A stretch of DNA of 14,345 nucleotides, from NCBI GenBank assembly GCA_030625995.1, contig DAOUPU010000045.1:1-14345 (forward strand). Direction: 5' to 3'. Both the position numbers and the translations under genes were made by a program. This DNA comes from Flavobacteriaceae bacterium. GTDB taxonomy: Bacteria; Bacteroidota; Bacteroidia; Flavobacteriales; Flavobacteriaceae. The notes under the pieces were generated by a model, which ran no database searches, had not been told where the DNA came from, and saw only the letters and a program-made list of their open reading frames with translations. How positions within the stretch are numbered: position 1 is the first letter of the stretch; each line of letters starts with the position of its first letter. Of this stretch, positions 1 to 7,511 are shown one piece after another.

Positions 1-1070
1 ATATGAAACGGATTATCTAAAAATATGACTATAGTACCTATCAAATTCTTAACCGAATCCTGGGCAGCAAATGCAATGGCAATACCGCCAATGGACGCTC
101 CAGTCAGAACCGTTATCGGATCAACACCAAATAAGGTTAAAACATGTAGTAATCCAATTATAATTATTATTCCATCGGATACCTTCTTTAATATAGGAGC
201 TAACTGTTCATCCAATTTTGTTATTGTCTTTTCAGAGTGTTGCTTATATATTGAAAGTACTACCTTCATCAATTTCAGGAAGACAAAGACCCAAAAAACT
301 GTTTTGGCAATATCCAACGACAAAAACAAAAAGTCGTTGATGAAAAATAATTGTAAGGAAGGTAATACCACCTCAATAAACTCAATAATTATAATCAAAA
401 CAATAGGTCGGGTTAATTCGTGTAAAACCTCAAATGATTTCAAACTGGGTCTGCGAATGATTAATTCTTGCGTTCTTTTTAAAATGAAAAATATGATCTT
501 ATCTAAAACAAAAAATAATATTCCACATAAAATAATCAGAATCAGTAAACCAATGGGTTTCCATATTTTAATGTCATATACCGTTTGATTAAATAATTTT
601 GGAAACTTTTTTTGTAGATAAGTAAACTGCCAGGGAAAGGTCTCTAAATAAATTTGATCAATATTATCAACAGTTTCTTTGGAGTAATACCAATAATTTC
701 CCGCTTTTTCTAAATAAATTTCGGGCATCCTGTTTGGAAACAGATAAAATCTGTGACTGGGCTTATCCAAACCCGCATGAATACCTGAAATAGTATCCAT
801 AAAATCCCTATCTTCAGGAACCTTATCAAAATTAACAATTAGTCCCTTACCATCTAAAACTTCTTTGATTTTTATTGATTTGGATATGGCATCCCGGCTA
901 TTCTTTCCTCTAACAGTTCTAGCGGCTTTACCAGCATCATAGCTCGAATCTTGTAAAAAATATAAATGCGTATAAATAGTGGCGCTAGGATTCGTTAAAT
1001 CAACTTTAACTGTTTCCTGAGCAAAACTCAATCCTGAAATAAAAAGAAATAATAGATATAGTTTTTTCAT
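1..1070 (-). CDS. MscS-family mechanosensitive ion channel, 3' part cut by window edge
   Basis: The gene starts at an ATG at 1068-1070 and stays open for 356 codons to the left edge, so its C-terminus is outside the window. Residues 1-18 form a signal peptide ending in SFAQ. A periplasmic region of about 145 residues follows, with no recognised domain. Several hydrophobic helices then run at about 170-198, 220-240, 242-272 and 298-318. The end of the visible part is the pore-lining MscS segment: a Gly/Ala-rich stretch with GASIGGIAIAFAAQDSVKN at about 324-342, followed by IGTIVIFLDNPF. This matches the conserved 'aglAvGlAlqdtl.N..aGi.il...PF' signature of the family. MscS-type channels sit in the inner membrane and open under membrane tension to release solutes. 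The cytoplasmic beta domain is not visible. The large exported N-terminal region makes it a longer variant than E. coli MscS. Confidence 0.9.
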   Translation of the reverse strand, partial: MKKLYLLFLFISGLSFAQETVKVDLTNPSATIYTHLYFLQDSSYDAGKAARTVRGKNSRDAISKSIKIKEVLDGKGLIVNFDKVPEDRDFMDTISGIHAGLDKPSHRFYLFPNRMPEIYLEKAGNYWYYSKETVDNIDQIYLETFPWQFTYLQKKFPKLFNQTVYDIKIWKPIGLLILIILCGILFFVLDKIIFFILKRTQELIIRRPSLKSFEVLHELTRPIVLIIIIEFIEVVLPSLQLFFINDFLFLSLDIAKTVFWVFVFLKLMKVVLSIYKQHSEKTITKLDEQLAPILKKVSDGIIIIIGLLHVLTLFGVDPITVLTGASIGGIAIAFAAQDSVKNLIGTIVIFLDNPFH

Positions 1071-1112
1071 AAATAATTTATTTTATTCTAACAAATAGTT
1101 TAAATAATTCTA

Positions 1113-1120
1113 CAAATGTA
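1113..1120 (-). promoter_or_regulatory. Candidate -7 box upstream of the MscS-type gene
   Basis: On the minus strand the sequence reads TACATTTG, a full match to the Bacteroidota -7 consensus TAnnTTTG, 42 nt before the ATG at 1070. No TTG stands at the expected -33 spacing (the nearest is 11 nt away), so support is partial. The match could be chance in AT-rich DNA. Confidence 0.35.
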
Positions 1121-1142
1121 AACGTTTTTATCAAGGTGGTTT

Positions 1143-3104
1143 TTATCTTTTTTTATTTTTGATACGTTTTTTATTAGGGGTAGTTTTACTCAAAACGCTC
1201 TGATAATTTTTTGACGATCTATTACTTTTCAATGTTGCTTTTTTATTCTGTTTCCTGACTTTTTTATTGAACGACGGTAATAATTTATCCAACAGATCAT
1301 TTCTATGCACCTTATTTAAGGTTTTTCTTATCCAGGCCTGATTCTCTTTTTTATACCAAAAGAAAAATCGATGCTGCTCCTCCTTTTCCTTCTTTGATTT
1401 GGGTGTATAAGTCTTTTTCAAGGTATAAGGGTGATAACCACTATAATATATTACCGTGGCTACGGTCATTGGTGTTGGTGTAAATCCTTGCACCTGTTCT
1501 AACTGAAAACCCATGTCTTTCGTTTCGACCGCAAGATTGGCCATATCTTCAAGTTCACAAGCAGGATGGTTAGATATGAAATAAGGAATTAATTGCAAAT
1601 TCAATTTCTTCCTCTTATTGATAAGATCAAATTTCTCTTTGAATTTATGAAAATATTTAAAGGATGGCTTCCTCATCAATTTAAGTACGGCATCTGAAGT
1701 ATGTTCGGGTGCCACTTTTAATCTGCCCGAGACATGTTTGGTAATTACCTCTTCTGTATAGTCTTCCAACTCTTTCGGATCAGCCATTTTATTAAATTCG
1801 GGCACCAGCATGTCATATCGAATACCACTGCCAATAAATGATTTCTTAACTTTTGGGTGTTTATCTACCGCTTGATAAATTTCAGTTAGTGGTTTATGGG
1901 AAGTATCTAAATTATGACATATAACCGGTGAGATACAGGAAGGTGCTATACATTGATCACAAATGCTTTGTATTTTACCTTTCATTTTATACATATTGGC
2001 TGAAGGCCCACCGATATCAGATAAATAACCTTTAAAATCTTGCATTTGAGTTACCTCATCTACTTCTTTTAGAATTGATTCCTTACTCCTGCTGGCGATG
2101 AATTTCCCTTGATGGGCGGAGATAGTACAAAAACTGCATCCTCCAAAACATCCTCTATGAATATTAATAGAGAATTTGATCATTTCATAGGCGGGAATTG
2201 CACCTCGCTTGTTATACTTTGGATGGGGTAATCGAGTGTATGGCAAGTCATAGGAAGCATCAATTTCTGTTTCCGTCATTGTTGGATACACCGGGTTTAT
2301 TACCAGGGTCTTACCTTTTACCTTTTGTAGAATTCTTCTTCCAAAAATTTTATTGGATTCCTGCTCAATTACTTTAAAATTGGCAGCAAATGTTTTCTTA
2401 TCATTTAAACAGGCCTCGTGAGAATGTATACTAACATCTTCCCAATTTTTATTTATCGGTAAGGGTTCGTCATTACTCAACAAATAAGCTGTTTGTTTGA
2501 TCGTTTTAATGGCGTCGAATGGGACTCCTTTTTTAATAAGTTCTACGAGTTCTCGTAATGGCTGTTCACCCATTCCATAAACCAGCAGATCAGCGTTCGA
2601 ATCCGATAATATATTTGGTTTTAAAGTATCACTCCAATAGTCATAATGAGTAACTCTGCGGAGTGATGCCTCGATTCCACCAATAACCACTGGAACATCA
2701 GGGAATTTTTCCTTTAAAATTTTTGAGTATACCGTTGTGGCATAATCAGGTCGAAATCCTTTGTCACCGTTTGGAGTATAGGCATCTTTATCACGCCTGC
2801 GCTTATTTGCTGTATAATTGCTTACCATAGAGTCCATTGCGCCTGATGTAACAGCAAAAAATAATTTTGGGCTGCCAAGCTTAATAAAATCTTGCAAATT
2901 ATCATGAACACTCGGTTGAGGAATAATTGCAACTCTCAAACCAAAACTCTCTAATATTCTTCCTAATACTGCAGGCCCAAATGCGGCGTGATCCACATAG
3001 GCATCTCCACTGAAAATAATTACGTCCAATTCCTCCCATCCTCTAATCCTAACTTCCTTGTTAGTAGTTGGTAACCAATCAGAAAGCTGATAATTTTCTT
3101 TCAT
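1143..3104 (-). CDS. YgiQ family radical SAM protein
   Basis: This 653-residue protein matches the YgiQ family along its length. An N-terminal B12-binding-like or UPF0313-type domain lies at about 25-200 (IFSGDAYVDHAAFG near the start, VVIGGIEASLRR at 139-150). The radical SAM core begins at about 308 with the cluster motif RGCFGGCSFC, whose cysteines are C319, C323 and C326 (CxxxCxxC), and includes RLKVAPEH at 461-468. A second Cys group, C382, C385, C390 and C396 (CxxCxxxxCxxxxxC), falls within the core. The last 90 residues are very Lys/Arg-rich. The family reductively cleaves S-adenosylmethionine at a 4Fe-4S cluster, but its physiological substrate is not established. The start at 3104 is supported by a -7-like box directly upstream. 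It lies divergent from the Spy-like gene and has the same orientation as the MscS gene, 72 nt upstream of it. Confidence 0.93.
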   Translation of the reverse strand: MKENYQLSDWLPTTNKEVRIRGWEELDVIIFSGDAYVDHAAFGPAVLGRILESFGLRVAIIPQPSVHDNLQDFIKLGSPKLFFAVTSGAMDSMVSNYTANKRRRDKDAYTPNGDKGFRPDYATTVYSKILKEKFPDVPVVIGGIEASLRRVTHYDYWSDTLKPNILSDSNADLLVYGMGEQPLRELVELIKKGVPFDAIKTIKQTAYLLSNDEPLPINKNWEDVSIHSHEACLNDKKTFAANFKVIEQESNKIFGRRILQKVKGKTLVINPVYPTMTETEIDASYDLPYTRLPHPKYNKRGAIPAYEMIKFSINIHRGCFGGCSFCTISAHQGKFIASRSKESILKEVDEVTQMQDFKGYLSDIGGPSANMYKMKGKIQSICDQCIAPSCISPVICHNLDTSHKPLTEIYQAVDKHPKVKKSFIGSGIRYDMLVPEFNKMADPKELEDYTEEVITKHVSGRLKVAPEHTSDAVLKLMRKPSFKYFHKFKEKFDLINKRKKLNLQLIPYFISNHPACELEDMANLAVETKDMGFQLEQVQGFTPTPMTVATVIYYSGYHPYTLKKTYTPKSKKEKEEQHRFFFWYKKENQAWIRKTLNKVHRNDLLDKLLPSFNKKVRKQNKKATLKSNRSSKNYQSVLSKTTPNKKRIKNKKR

Positions 3105-3108
3105 TTTG

Positions 3109-3116
3109 CAAAAATA
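3109..3116 (-). promoter_or_regulatory. Candidate -7 box of the YgiQ-family gene, giving an almost leaderless mRNA
   Basis: The minus strand reads TATTTTTG (TAnnTTTG) and ends 4 nt before the ATG at 3104. A start site 5-8 nt downstream would fall on or next to the start codon. No convincing -33 TTG is seen at 17-23 nt. Confidence 0.4.
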
Positions 3117-3242
3117 CGTTAAAAATTGGTGTTAGGTACCGGCACAGCACTAAATCAGCACACTTAGTTAAATTCTTGTTAAGGCTTAAACCTTATTGAT
3201 GCATAACAGTCTTAGAGTATATAATCATTTAAAATTATCATC

Positions 3243-3692
3243 ATGAAAAAAATACTAAGCATTCTCCTCCTTGGATTTACAGTCTTTGCTTTTGCGCAAA
3301 ATGGATCCGGTGAAATGAAGAAAAGAAATCAATTCACTCCCGAACAACGAGCAATTCTTAAAACCAAACAAATGGTTCTAAAATTGAATCTAAATAAATT
3401 ACAAGAAAGCCAACTTCTGGACCTGAACGAAAAAGGAGCCAATAATAGACAAAAACTAATGGAATCTCATCGTTCAATGAAGCAAGGTGATCAACAACTC
3501 TCCTCTGACGAAAAATTCAATATGAAGAATAATATGTTAGATGCTCAAATAAAATATCAAACAGAAATAAAAAAGATATTAAATGATAAGCAATTTGAAG
3601 AATGGAGAATGGATAGTAAACGCAAATATTCCATGAAAAAAAGAAAAATGCATGAAGATCAAAAGCAAAAACAAAAAATGAAGAATAAATAA
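3243..3692 (+). CDS. Small exported Spy/CpxP-like Lys/Met-rich helical protein
   Basis: This protein has 149 residues. Residues 1-19 form a signal peptide (hydrophobic run, FAFAQ cleavage region), so it should be periplasmic. The mature part is strongly charged, rich in Lys, Gln and Met, and without Cys. It looks all-helical: 'FTPEQRAILKTKQMVLKLNL' at 31-50 is the typical opening of small Spy/CpxP/DUF4890-like proteins in Flavobacteriia, with a second 'L..KQFEEW' segment at about 112-121. The tail from about 125 is almost pure Lys/Met/Gln/Arg. Spy-like proteins act as periplasmic chaperones or stress factors, and whether this one does is inference. It stands alone, divergent from the YgiQ-family gene, and is closed by a strong terminator 2 nt after its stop. 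The upstream region contains a short inverted repeat, TAAGG/CCTTA, at about 3180-3195. Confidence 0.8.
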   Translation: MKKILSILLLGFTVFAFAQNGSGEMKKRNQFTPEQRAILKTKQMVLKLNLNKLQESQLLDLNEKGANNRQKLMESHRSMKQGDQQLSSDEKFNMKNNMLDAQIKYQTEIKKILNDKQFEEWRMDSKRKYSMKKRKMHEDQKQKQKMKNK

Positions 3693-3693
3693 T

Positions 3694-3726
3694 AAAAAAG
3701 GAGGCCTGATTGGCCTCCCTTTTTTA
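3694..3726. terminator. Strong rho-independent terminator, probably bidirectional
   Basis: GGAGGCC at 3700-3706 pairs with GGCCTCC at 3712-3718 around a 5-nt loop (TGATT). The stem is flanked by A6 on the left and, after one C, T6 on the right. It lies just after the stop of the Spy-like gene, between two convergent genes. The A-run on the left becomes a T-run for the minus-strand gene ending at 3781, so it can serve both. Confidence 0.9.
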
Positions 3727-3780
3727 TTTGTTTAGATAGGTAGATTAATTGTTTTGAAAATGCTTATCAATACCAAGATA

Positions 3781-5034
3781 TTAATTATTGTTTCCTTCTA
3801 CTTCCCCTTCTTCCGCTTCTTCTTCAACATCCTCAGTTTCTTCAGTGCCATCATCGCCTATTGGATATCCTAATTTTTCAGCTCTTTGCTTATCTAATAC
3901 TCTTTCAATATTGGCATAGTAGGAATCTGAATTTGGATTATCTGAGCCAATTTTCGCATAACCATTTTTATAATATTTTAAGGCTTTTCTATAATCATAC
4001 CCGGTTTCATAATAATAACCAATATAGAAATCTCCCATTGGTGATTCGGGATATAGACGAACGATCATTTTACCAAATTCCTCAAGATAATCTCCATTTG
4101 CTTTGTCCATAATGATCGGCTCGATCATATAAATATCGCTCTCTCGAATTTTCACATTGGAACCATATAAATAATCGATCTCAACATATTTTTTTTCTAA
4201 ATATTCAATGGCCTCTCCCGGACTCATTTGCGCTATGGTTGTTTCGAACTCTATTTTTGATATAGGTGCAAACATGTTAAATACAAAACCCAATGCACTT
4301 GGAATCGCCTGTCCTATGGAGGCAGTTTTTGTAGAATTGGAAAAATCGTCAAACTTATACTTAAAATATTCATTTTCAGATAATTTCAGAAGACTATTTA
4401 CCCCGTTAATTGCCTTTTTCCTCTTCTCAAGATTAAAATCGCCTGAACTTAGGTAATAATAAACTTCGGAACTTAAGTTCTGACTTTTTGCTTCAATTCG
4501 CTCCTGAATTTGGGTGGCATAACTTGGGTTAATATTAACATAAGCGTTAAATGGATGATAATTTTCCAAGAAAAAATAATTTAGAAAATTCGCGGTTAGT
4601 GTATTCCCAACGATGGTTTTAAACAGAGAGGTTCTGTAATTATCATCGATATAATTTAAGACCTCCTCCCTTACAAATGTATAAAATTTAGTTCCGTCTT
4701 CATTGGGTAACCCATTATCTGTACTAAAATCGCAATCCGTATATCTCTCTTCATTTTGATTTTGAAATATCCCGACAATAATTTGCTCGGGCGCTTTATT
4801 TCTGGAAGCAAATAATTTTGCATTGGCTACATAAACATCAAACAAATATTCAGCATCAAAAATAACGGCAACCGGATAGGTATTTGCCTCATCATTGTCA
4901 TAGGTGGGTGGAAGATAAATTTTCAATGTCCTCTCCGCGTTTAATTCAAACGAATCAAATTTCTTATATATTATATTATCTTGTCCGTAAACAAATGTGG
5001 TACAAATAAATATTATCAAGACCAGTTTTCTCAT
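3781..5034 (-). CDS. Exported alpha/beta-hydrolase-fold protein (esterase-like), probably catalytically dead
   Basis: This protein has 417 residues and a signal peptide at 1-18 (ending VYGQ), so it is exported. Residues 24-255 resemble the putative-esterase (enterochelin esterase-like) fold: 'LKIYLPPTY' at 37-45, 'YPVAVIFDAEYLFD' at 53-66, 'PEQIIVGI' at 82-89 and 'RYTDCDF' at 97-103. Where the family has the nucleophile elbow G-x-S-x-G, this protein has G143-N-T-L-T147, with Thr in place of Ser. Where the catalytic His is expected ('..H.s..p.al..al.f.f') it reads STKTASIGQAIPSALGFVF from 234, with no His. Both losses suggest a pseudoenzyme. Residues about 320-375 look like a TPR-type repeat ('GDFYIGYYYETGYDYRKALKYYKNGY'-like, only in part canonical). 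The last 20 residues are nearly all Glu/Asp/Gly. It is convergent with the Spy-like gene and divergent from menB. Confidence 0.8.
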   Translation of the reverse strand: MRKLVLIIFICTTFVYGQDNIIYKKFDSFELNAERTLKIYLPPTYDNDEANTYPVAVIFDAEYLFDVYVANAKLFASRNKAPEQIIVGIFQNQNEERYTDCDFSTDNGLPNEDGTKFYTFVREEVLNYIDDNYRTSLFKTIVGNTLTANFLNYFFLENYHPFNAYVNINPSYATQIQERIEAKSQNLSSEVYYYLSSGDFNLEKRKKAINGVNSLLKLSENEYFKYKFDDFSNSTKTASIGQAIPSALGFVFNMFAPISKIEFETTIAQMSPGEAIEYLEKKYVEIDYLYGSNVKIRESDIYMIEPIIMDKANGDYLEEFGKMIVRLYPESPMGDFYIGYYYETGYDYRKALKYYKNGYAKIGSDNPNSDSYYANIERVLDKQRAEKLGYPIGDDGTEETEDVEEEAEEGEVEGNNN

Positions 5035-5049
5035 AATTCATGTTTTTTG

Positions 5050-5080
5050 TTAAAGTAGATTTAACGATAATTACAACCAA
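5050..5080 (-). promoter_or_regulatory. Weak candidate promoter of the esterase-like gene
   Basis: The minus strand has TTG (5078-5080), a 20-nt spacer and TACTTTAA (5050-5057), which matches TAnnTTTG in 5 of 6 defined bases. It lies 15 nt upstream of the ATG at 5034. The match is not exact, and the menB-side divergent promoter is not clear either. Confidence 0.3.
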
Positions 5081-5183
5081 CAAGAAGCTTAATTTATAAA
5101 CTTTTGTTAATTTCGTCTTTCGAATCTATTTAACCAACGATTTCAATCAGTAAATATTTTAAATAAACATTAAAACTTATTAA

Positions 5184-6023
5184 ATGAAAGGTCCCAATTG
5201 GAAAACAGCGATAAAATTCGAGGATATTACTTATAGCAAATGTGATGGGGTGGCCCGTATTGCCTTTAACAGGCCAGATGTGAGAAATGCCTTCCGACCT
5301 AAAACGACAAGCGAATTATACAAGGCATTCTATGACGCTCAGGAGGATGTATCTATCGGCGTTGTATTGCTATCCGCTGAAGGTCCATCGTCCAAAGATG
5401 GAATATATTCCTTTTGTAGTGGTGGCGATCAAAAGGCCAGAGGCGATCAGGGCTATGTTGGTGAAGACGGATACCATCGTTTGAACATACTGGAAGTCCA
5501 GCGTTTAATAAGGTTTATGCCTAAGGCCGTGATTGCAGTAGTACCTGGATGGGCCGTTGGAGGCGGACATAGTTTACATGTGGTTTGCGATTTAACATTG
5601 GCAAGTAAGGAACATGCCATTTTTAAGCAAACGGATGCCGATGTGACCAGTTTTGATGGAGGATATGGATCTGCTTATCTAGCCAAAATGGTAGGACAAA
5701 AAAAGGCGAGAGAAATTTTCTTTTTAGGAAGGAATTATACCGCCCGGGAAGCCTATGAAATGGGAATGGTCAATGCCGTAATTCCTCATAAAGATTTAGA
5801 AAGTACCGCCTTTCAATGGGCACAAGAAATATTAGCAAAATCGCCAACCTCCATAAAAATGTTGAAATTTGCCATGAATTTAACTGATGATGGCATGGTG
5901 GGACAGCAGGTTTTTGCCGGAGAAGCGACACGTTTGGCTTATATGACAGAGGAAGCAAAGGAAGGAAGGGATGCGTTTTTGGAGAAACGCAAGCCTAATT
6001 TTGAAAAAAAATGGATCCCTTAA
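5184..6023 (+). CDS. menB: 1,4-dihydroxy-2-naphthoyl-CoA synthase (MenB)
   Basis: This 279-residue crotonase-fold enzyme closes the second ring of menaquinone: o-succinylbenzoyl-CoA to 1,4-dihydroxy-2-naphthoyl-CoA, in the cytoplasm. Diagnostic segments are 'FNRPDVRNAFRP' at 28-39, the CoA/oxyanion motif SGGDQ at 79-83, 'GWAVGGGHSLHVVCDLT' at 122-138, 'FDGGYGSAYLAKMVGQKKAR' at 157-176 and the C-terminal 'KRKPNF' at 268-273. The active-site loop reads QTDADVTSFDGGYGS. D151 and S156 align with Asp185 and Ser190 of M. tuberculosis MenB, so this is the type with its own Asp and not the bicarbonate-dependent Gly type of E. coli. Length and both ends are normal. The other men genes are not in the window, so menB stands apart from them here. 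The ATG at 5184 is the only sensible start, with no strong Shine-Dalgarno. Confidence 0.96.
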   Translation: MKGPNWKTAIKFEDITYSKCDGVARIAFNRPDVRNAFRPKTTSELYKAFYDAQEDVSIGVVLLSAEGPSSKDGIYSFCSGGDQKARGDQGYVGEDGYHRLNILEVQRLIRFMPKAVIAVVPGWAVGGGHSLHVVCDLTLASKEHAIFKQTDADVTSFDGGYGSAYLAKMVGQKKAREIFFLGRNYTAREAYEMGMVNAVIPHKDLESTAFQWAQEILAKSPTSIKMLKFAMNLTDDGMVGQQVFAGEATRLAYMTEEAKEGRDAFLEKRKPNFEKKWIP

Positions 6024-6055
6024 AAAGTTAAAAATCGAACGACAAAAGTTGAAAG

Positions 6056-6090
6056 TCCTATTGTATCTGAGATAGGATATACTTTTACCT
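6056..6090 (+). terminator. Weak candidate terminator after menB
   Basis: TCCTAT (6056-6061) can pair with ATAGGA (6072-6077) around a 10-nt loop, followed within 5 nt by a short T-run (CTTTTACC). It begins 32 nt after the menB stop. The stem is only 6 bp and AT-rich, so this is tentative. Confidence 0.3.
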
Positions 6091-6105
6091 TAAAACTATA
6101 GCACC

Positions 6106-6137
6106 CATTGCGTAATACATTGCGTGCCTTGTGGTTA
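6106..6137. repeat. Short degenerate tandem repeat, 10-12-nt period
   Basis: CATTGCGT occurs at 6106-6113 and again at 6118-6125, followed at 6128-6135 by the degenerate copy CTTGTGGT and then an A-rich stretch. It resembles the interspersed intergenic 'TTTGCGT..a..CTTTGCG..' elements remembered from flavobacterial genomes. That link is from memory and not tested. The rest of the 250-nt menB-FAH gap holds no gene; a small GGCG-N6-CGCC hairpin lies near 6222-6235. Confidence 0.4.
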
Positions 6138-6273
6138 GAAAAAAGTGAATGAGGGAAGGAGGGCAGGTCTGATGTAGGGGATCTGGATTAATATCACTGT
6201 AATAATTGGTGGATTTAAAAGGCGGATTAACGCCAGAAAGAAAACTAATTGATTTATCAAAAAGACGAATTAA

Positions 6274-6882
6274 ATGAAGATAATTTGTATCGGGCGAAAT
6301 TATGCCAAACATATAGAGGAGTTAGAAAACGAAAGACCTGCTGAACCGGTTATTTTCCTCAAACCTGATTCCGCCATATTGTTAAAAAAACATCCATTTG
6401 TAATCCCTTATTTTTCCGATGAGGTTCATTATGAGGTAGAAATACTGGTTAAAATATGTAAACTAGGAAAACATATCGATAAAAAATTCGCTCCTAAATA
6501 CTATGAAGAAATTGGATTAGGAATTGATTTTACAGCAAGAGACTTACAGAGCAAATTAAAAGAAAAGGGATTGCCCTGGGAAAAGTCCAAAGCTTTTGAT
6601 GGTAGCGCTGTAATAGGAGAATTTTACCCAAAGAAAAATTATGATCTTGAAAACTTAAATTTTCAATTATACAAAAACAAGGTATTGGTTCAGGATGGAA
6701 ATTCCAAAAGCATGCTTTGGAAAATTGATGAAATTATAGCATATGTCTCTCAGTTTTTTACTTTAAAAATTGGTGATATTATTTTTACCGGTACTCCTGC
6801 AGGTGTGGGACCAGTGAGCCCTAAGGATGTTTTAATTGGTAAACTGGAAGACAAAGAAATGTTCAAAATTAATATCAAATGA
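6274..6882 (+). CDS. FAH-family acylpyruvase / oxaloacetate decarboxylase-like hydrolase (FAHD1 type)
   Basis: This 202-residue protein is the minimal fumarylacetoacetate hydrolase fold. Alignment by eye with human FAHD1 is strong: 'ICIGRNYAKHIEELE' matches the lid helix with its catalytic His/Glu pair (here H13 and E16). E54 and E56 in 'HYEVEILV' and D85 in 'GIDFTARDLQ' match the three Mg2+ ligands, and K106 in 'WEKSKAFDG' matches the active-site Lys. The C-terminal 'GDIIFTGTPAGVGPV' at 167-181 is the classic FAH signature. FAHD1-like enzymes hydrolyse acylpyruvates and decarboxylate oxaloacetate; the substrate in this organism cannot be read from sequence. It stands downstream of menB but 250 nt away, so it probably has its own promoter. 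Its stop lies 4 nt before the proposed start of the CYTH gene, which suggests cotranscription. Confidence 0.9.
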   Translation: MKIICIGRNYAKHIEELENERPAEPVIFLKPDSAILLKKHPFVIPYFSDEVHYEVEILVKICKLGKHIDKKFAPKYYEEIGLGIDFTARDLQSKLKEKGLPWEKSKAFDGSAVIGEFYPKKNYDLENLNFQLYKNKVLVQDGNSKSMLWKIDEIIAYVSQFFTLKIGDIIFTGTPAGVGPVSPKDVLIGKLEDKEMFKINIK

Positions 6883-6886
6883 TATT

Positions 6887-7369
6887 TTGGTCAGTAAAGA
6901 AATAGAACGAAAATTTTTAGTTAAAGGTAGCTTCAAAGAGCATGCTATCTCCTCGATGGTTATTAAACAAGGTTTTTTATCCACAGTACCCGAAAGAACC
7001 GTGAGAATTAGAATAAAAGGAGACAAAGCCTTTATAACTATAAAAGGTATTGGTAATGCATCCGGTATTTCACGATTTGAATGGGAAAAAGAGATTCCGA
7101 AAAAAGAAGCAGTCGAATTACTTAAAATTTGTGAACGGGGCATTATCGACAAAAAAAGATATATTATTTCAGCCAATAAAGATCTTTTCTTTGAAGTAGA
7201 TGAATTCTATGGAGAAAATCAAGGATTGATCATCGCGGAAATCGAATTACCTGATGAGAATACTCTTTTTAGTAAACCAGCATGGTTGGGAAAAGAAGTT
7301 ACAGGTGATAAAAAATATTACAATTCCTATTTGGCACAAAATCCTTATAATAAGTGGACTAATAAATAA
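6887..7369 (+). CDS. Short CYTH-domain / triphosphate tunnel metalloenzyme
   Basis: From the TTG at 6887 this is a 160-residue protein. It opens with the CYTH signature 'KEIERKFLV' (ExExK form), followed by tunnel strands 'VRIRIKGDKAFITIKG' and 'RFEWEKEIP', the 'KKRYII' segment and a C-terminal 'EVDEF...GLIIAEIEL...TGDKKYYNSYLAQNPY' region. All the charged alternating strands expected for a triphosphate-binding tunnel are present. Short bacterial CYTH proteins of this size hydrolyse tripolyphosphate or related triphosphates; a class IV adenylate cyclase role is less likely. The frame is open upstream to 6836, but the extra 17 residues would come from the end of the FAH gene and are not family-like. 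No ATG lies in frame near the expected start, so the TTG 4 nt after the FAH stop is the best choice. It is probably cotranscribed with the FAH gene. Confidence 0.85.
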   Translation: MVSKEIERKFLVKGSFKEHAISSMVIKQGFLSTVPERTVRIRIKGDKAFITIKGIGNASGISRFEWEKEIPKKEAVELLKICERGIIDKKRYIISANKDLFFEVDEFYGENQGLIIAEIELPDENTLFSKPAWLGKEVTGDKKYYNSYLAQNPYNKWTNK

Positions 7370-7479
7370 TATATCTCCCGAACTTCTATTGGATTTTTTT
7401 CTATTCCTTCAATAAACATCTCTGAATAGAATTAACCATCATTAACATTGATTCCATTATTAAAGATTGTTTATTCGAA

Positions 7480-7495
7480 ATAATTACGTAATTAT
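7480..7495. other. 16-bp perfect palindrome in a convergent intergenic gap
   Basis: ATAATTACGTAATTAT is a perfect palindrome lying 17 nt downstream of the nhaB stop, in the 142-nt gap between the convergent CYTH and nhaB genes. It has no T-run, so it is not a typical terminator. It may be a protein site or chance in AT-rich DNA. Confidence 0.3.
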
Positions 7496-7511
7496 AACAG
7501 TTATTGGATAA

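Noticed and set aside
25..588. Open frame of 187 codons on the plus strand
   Set aside because: It is antisense to the MscS-type channel gene, whose minus-strand frame carries the family signature; the plus-strand translation has no family features.
6832..7176. Minus-strand open frame over the CYTH gene
   Set aside because: It overlaps a recognisable CYTH protein and shows no family motif of its own.
7399..7431. Hairpin TTCTATTC / GAATAGAA as a terminator for CYTH or nhaB
   Set aside because: The loop is 17 nt, the stem is AT-rich, and no T-run follows on either strand in the right place.
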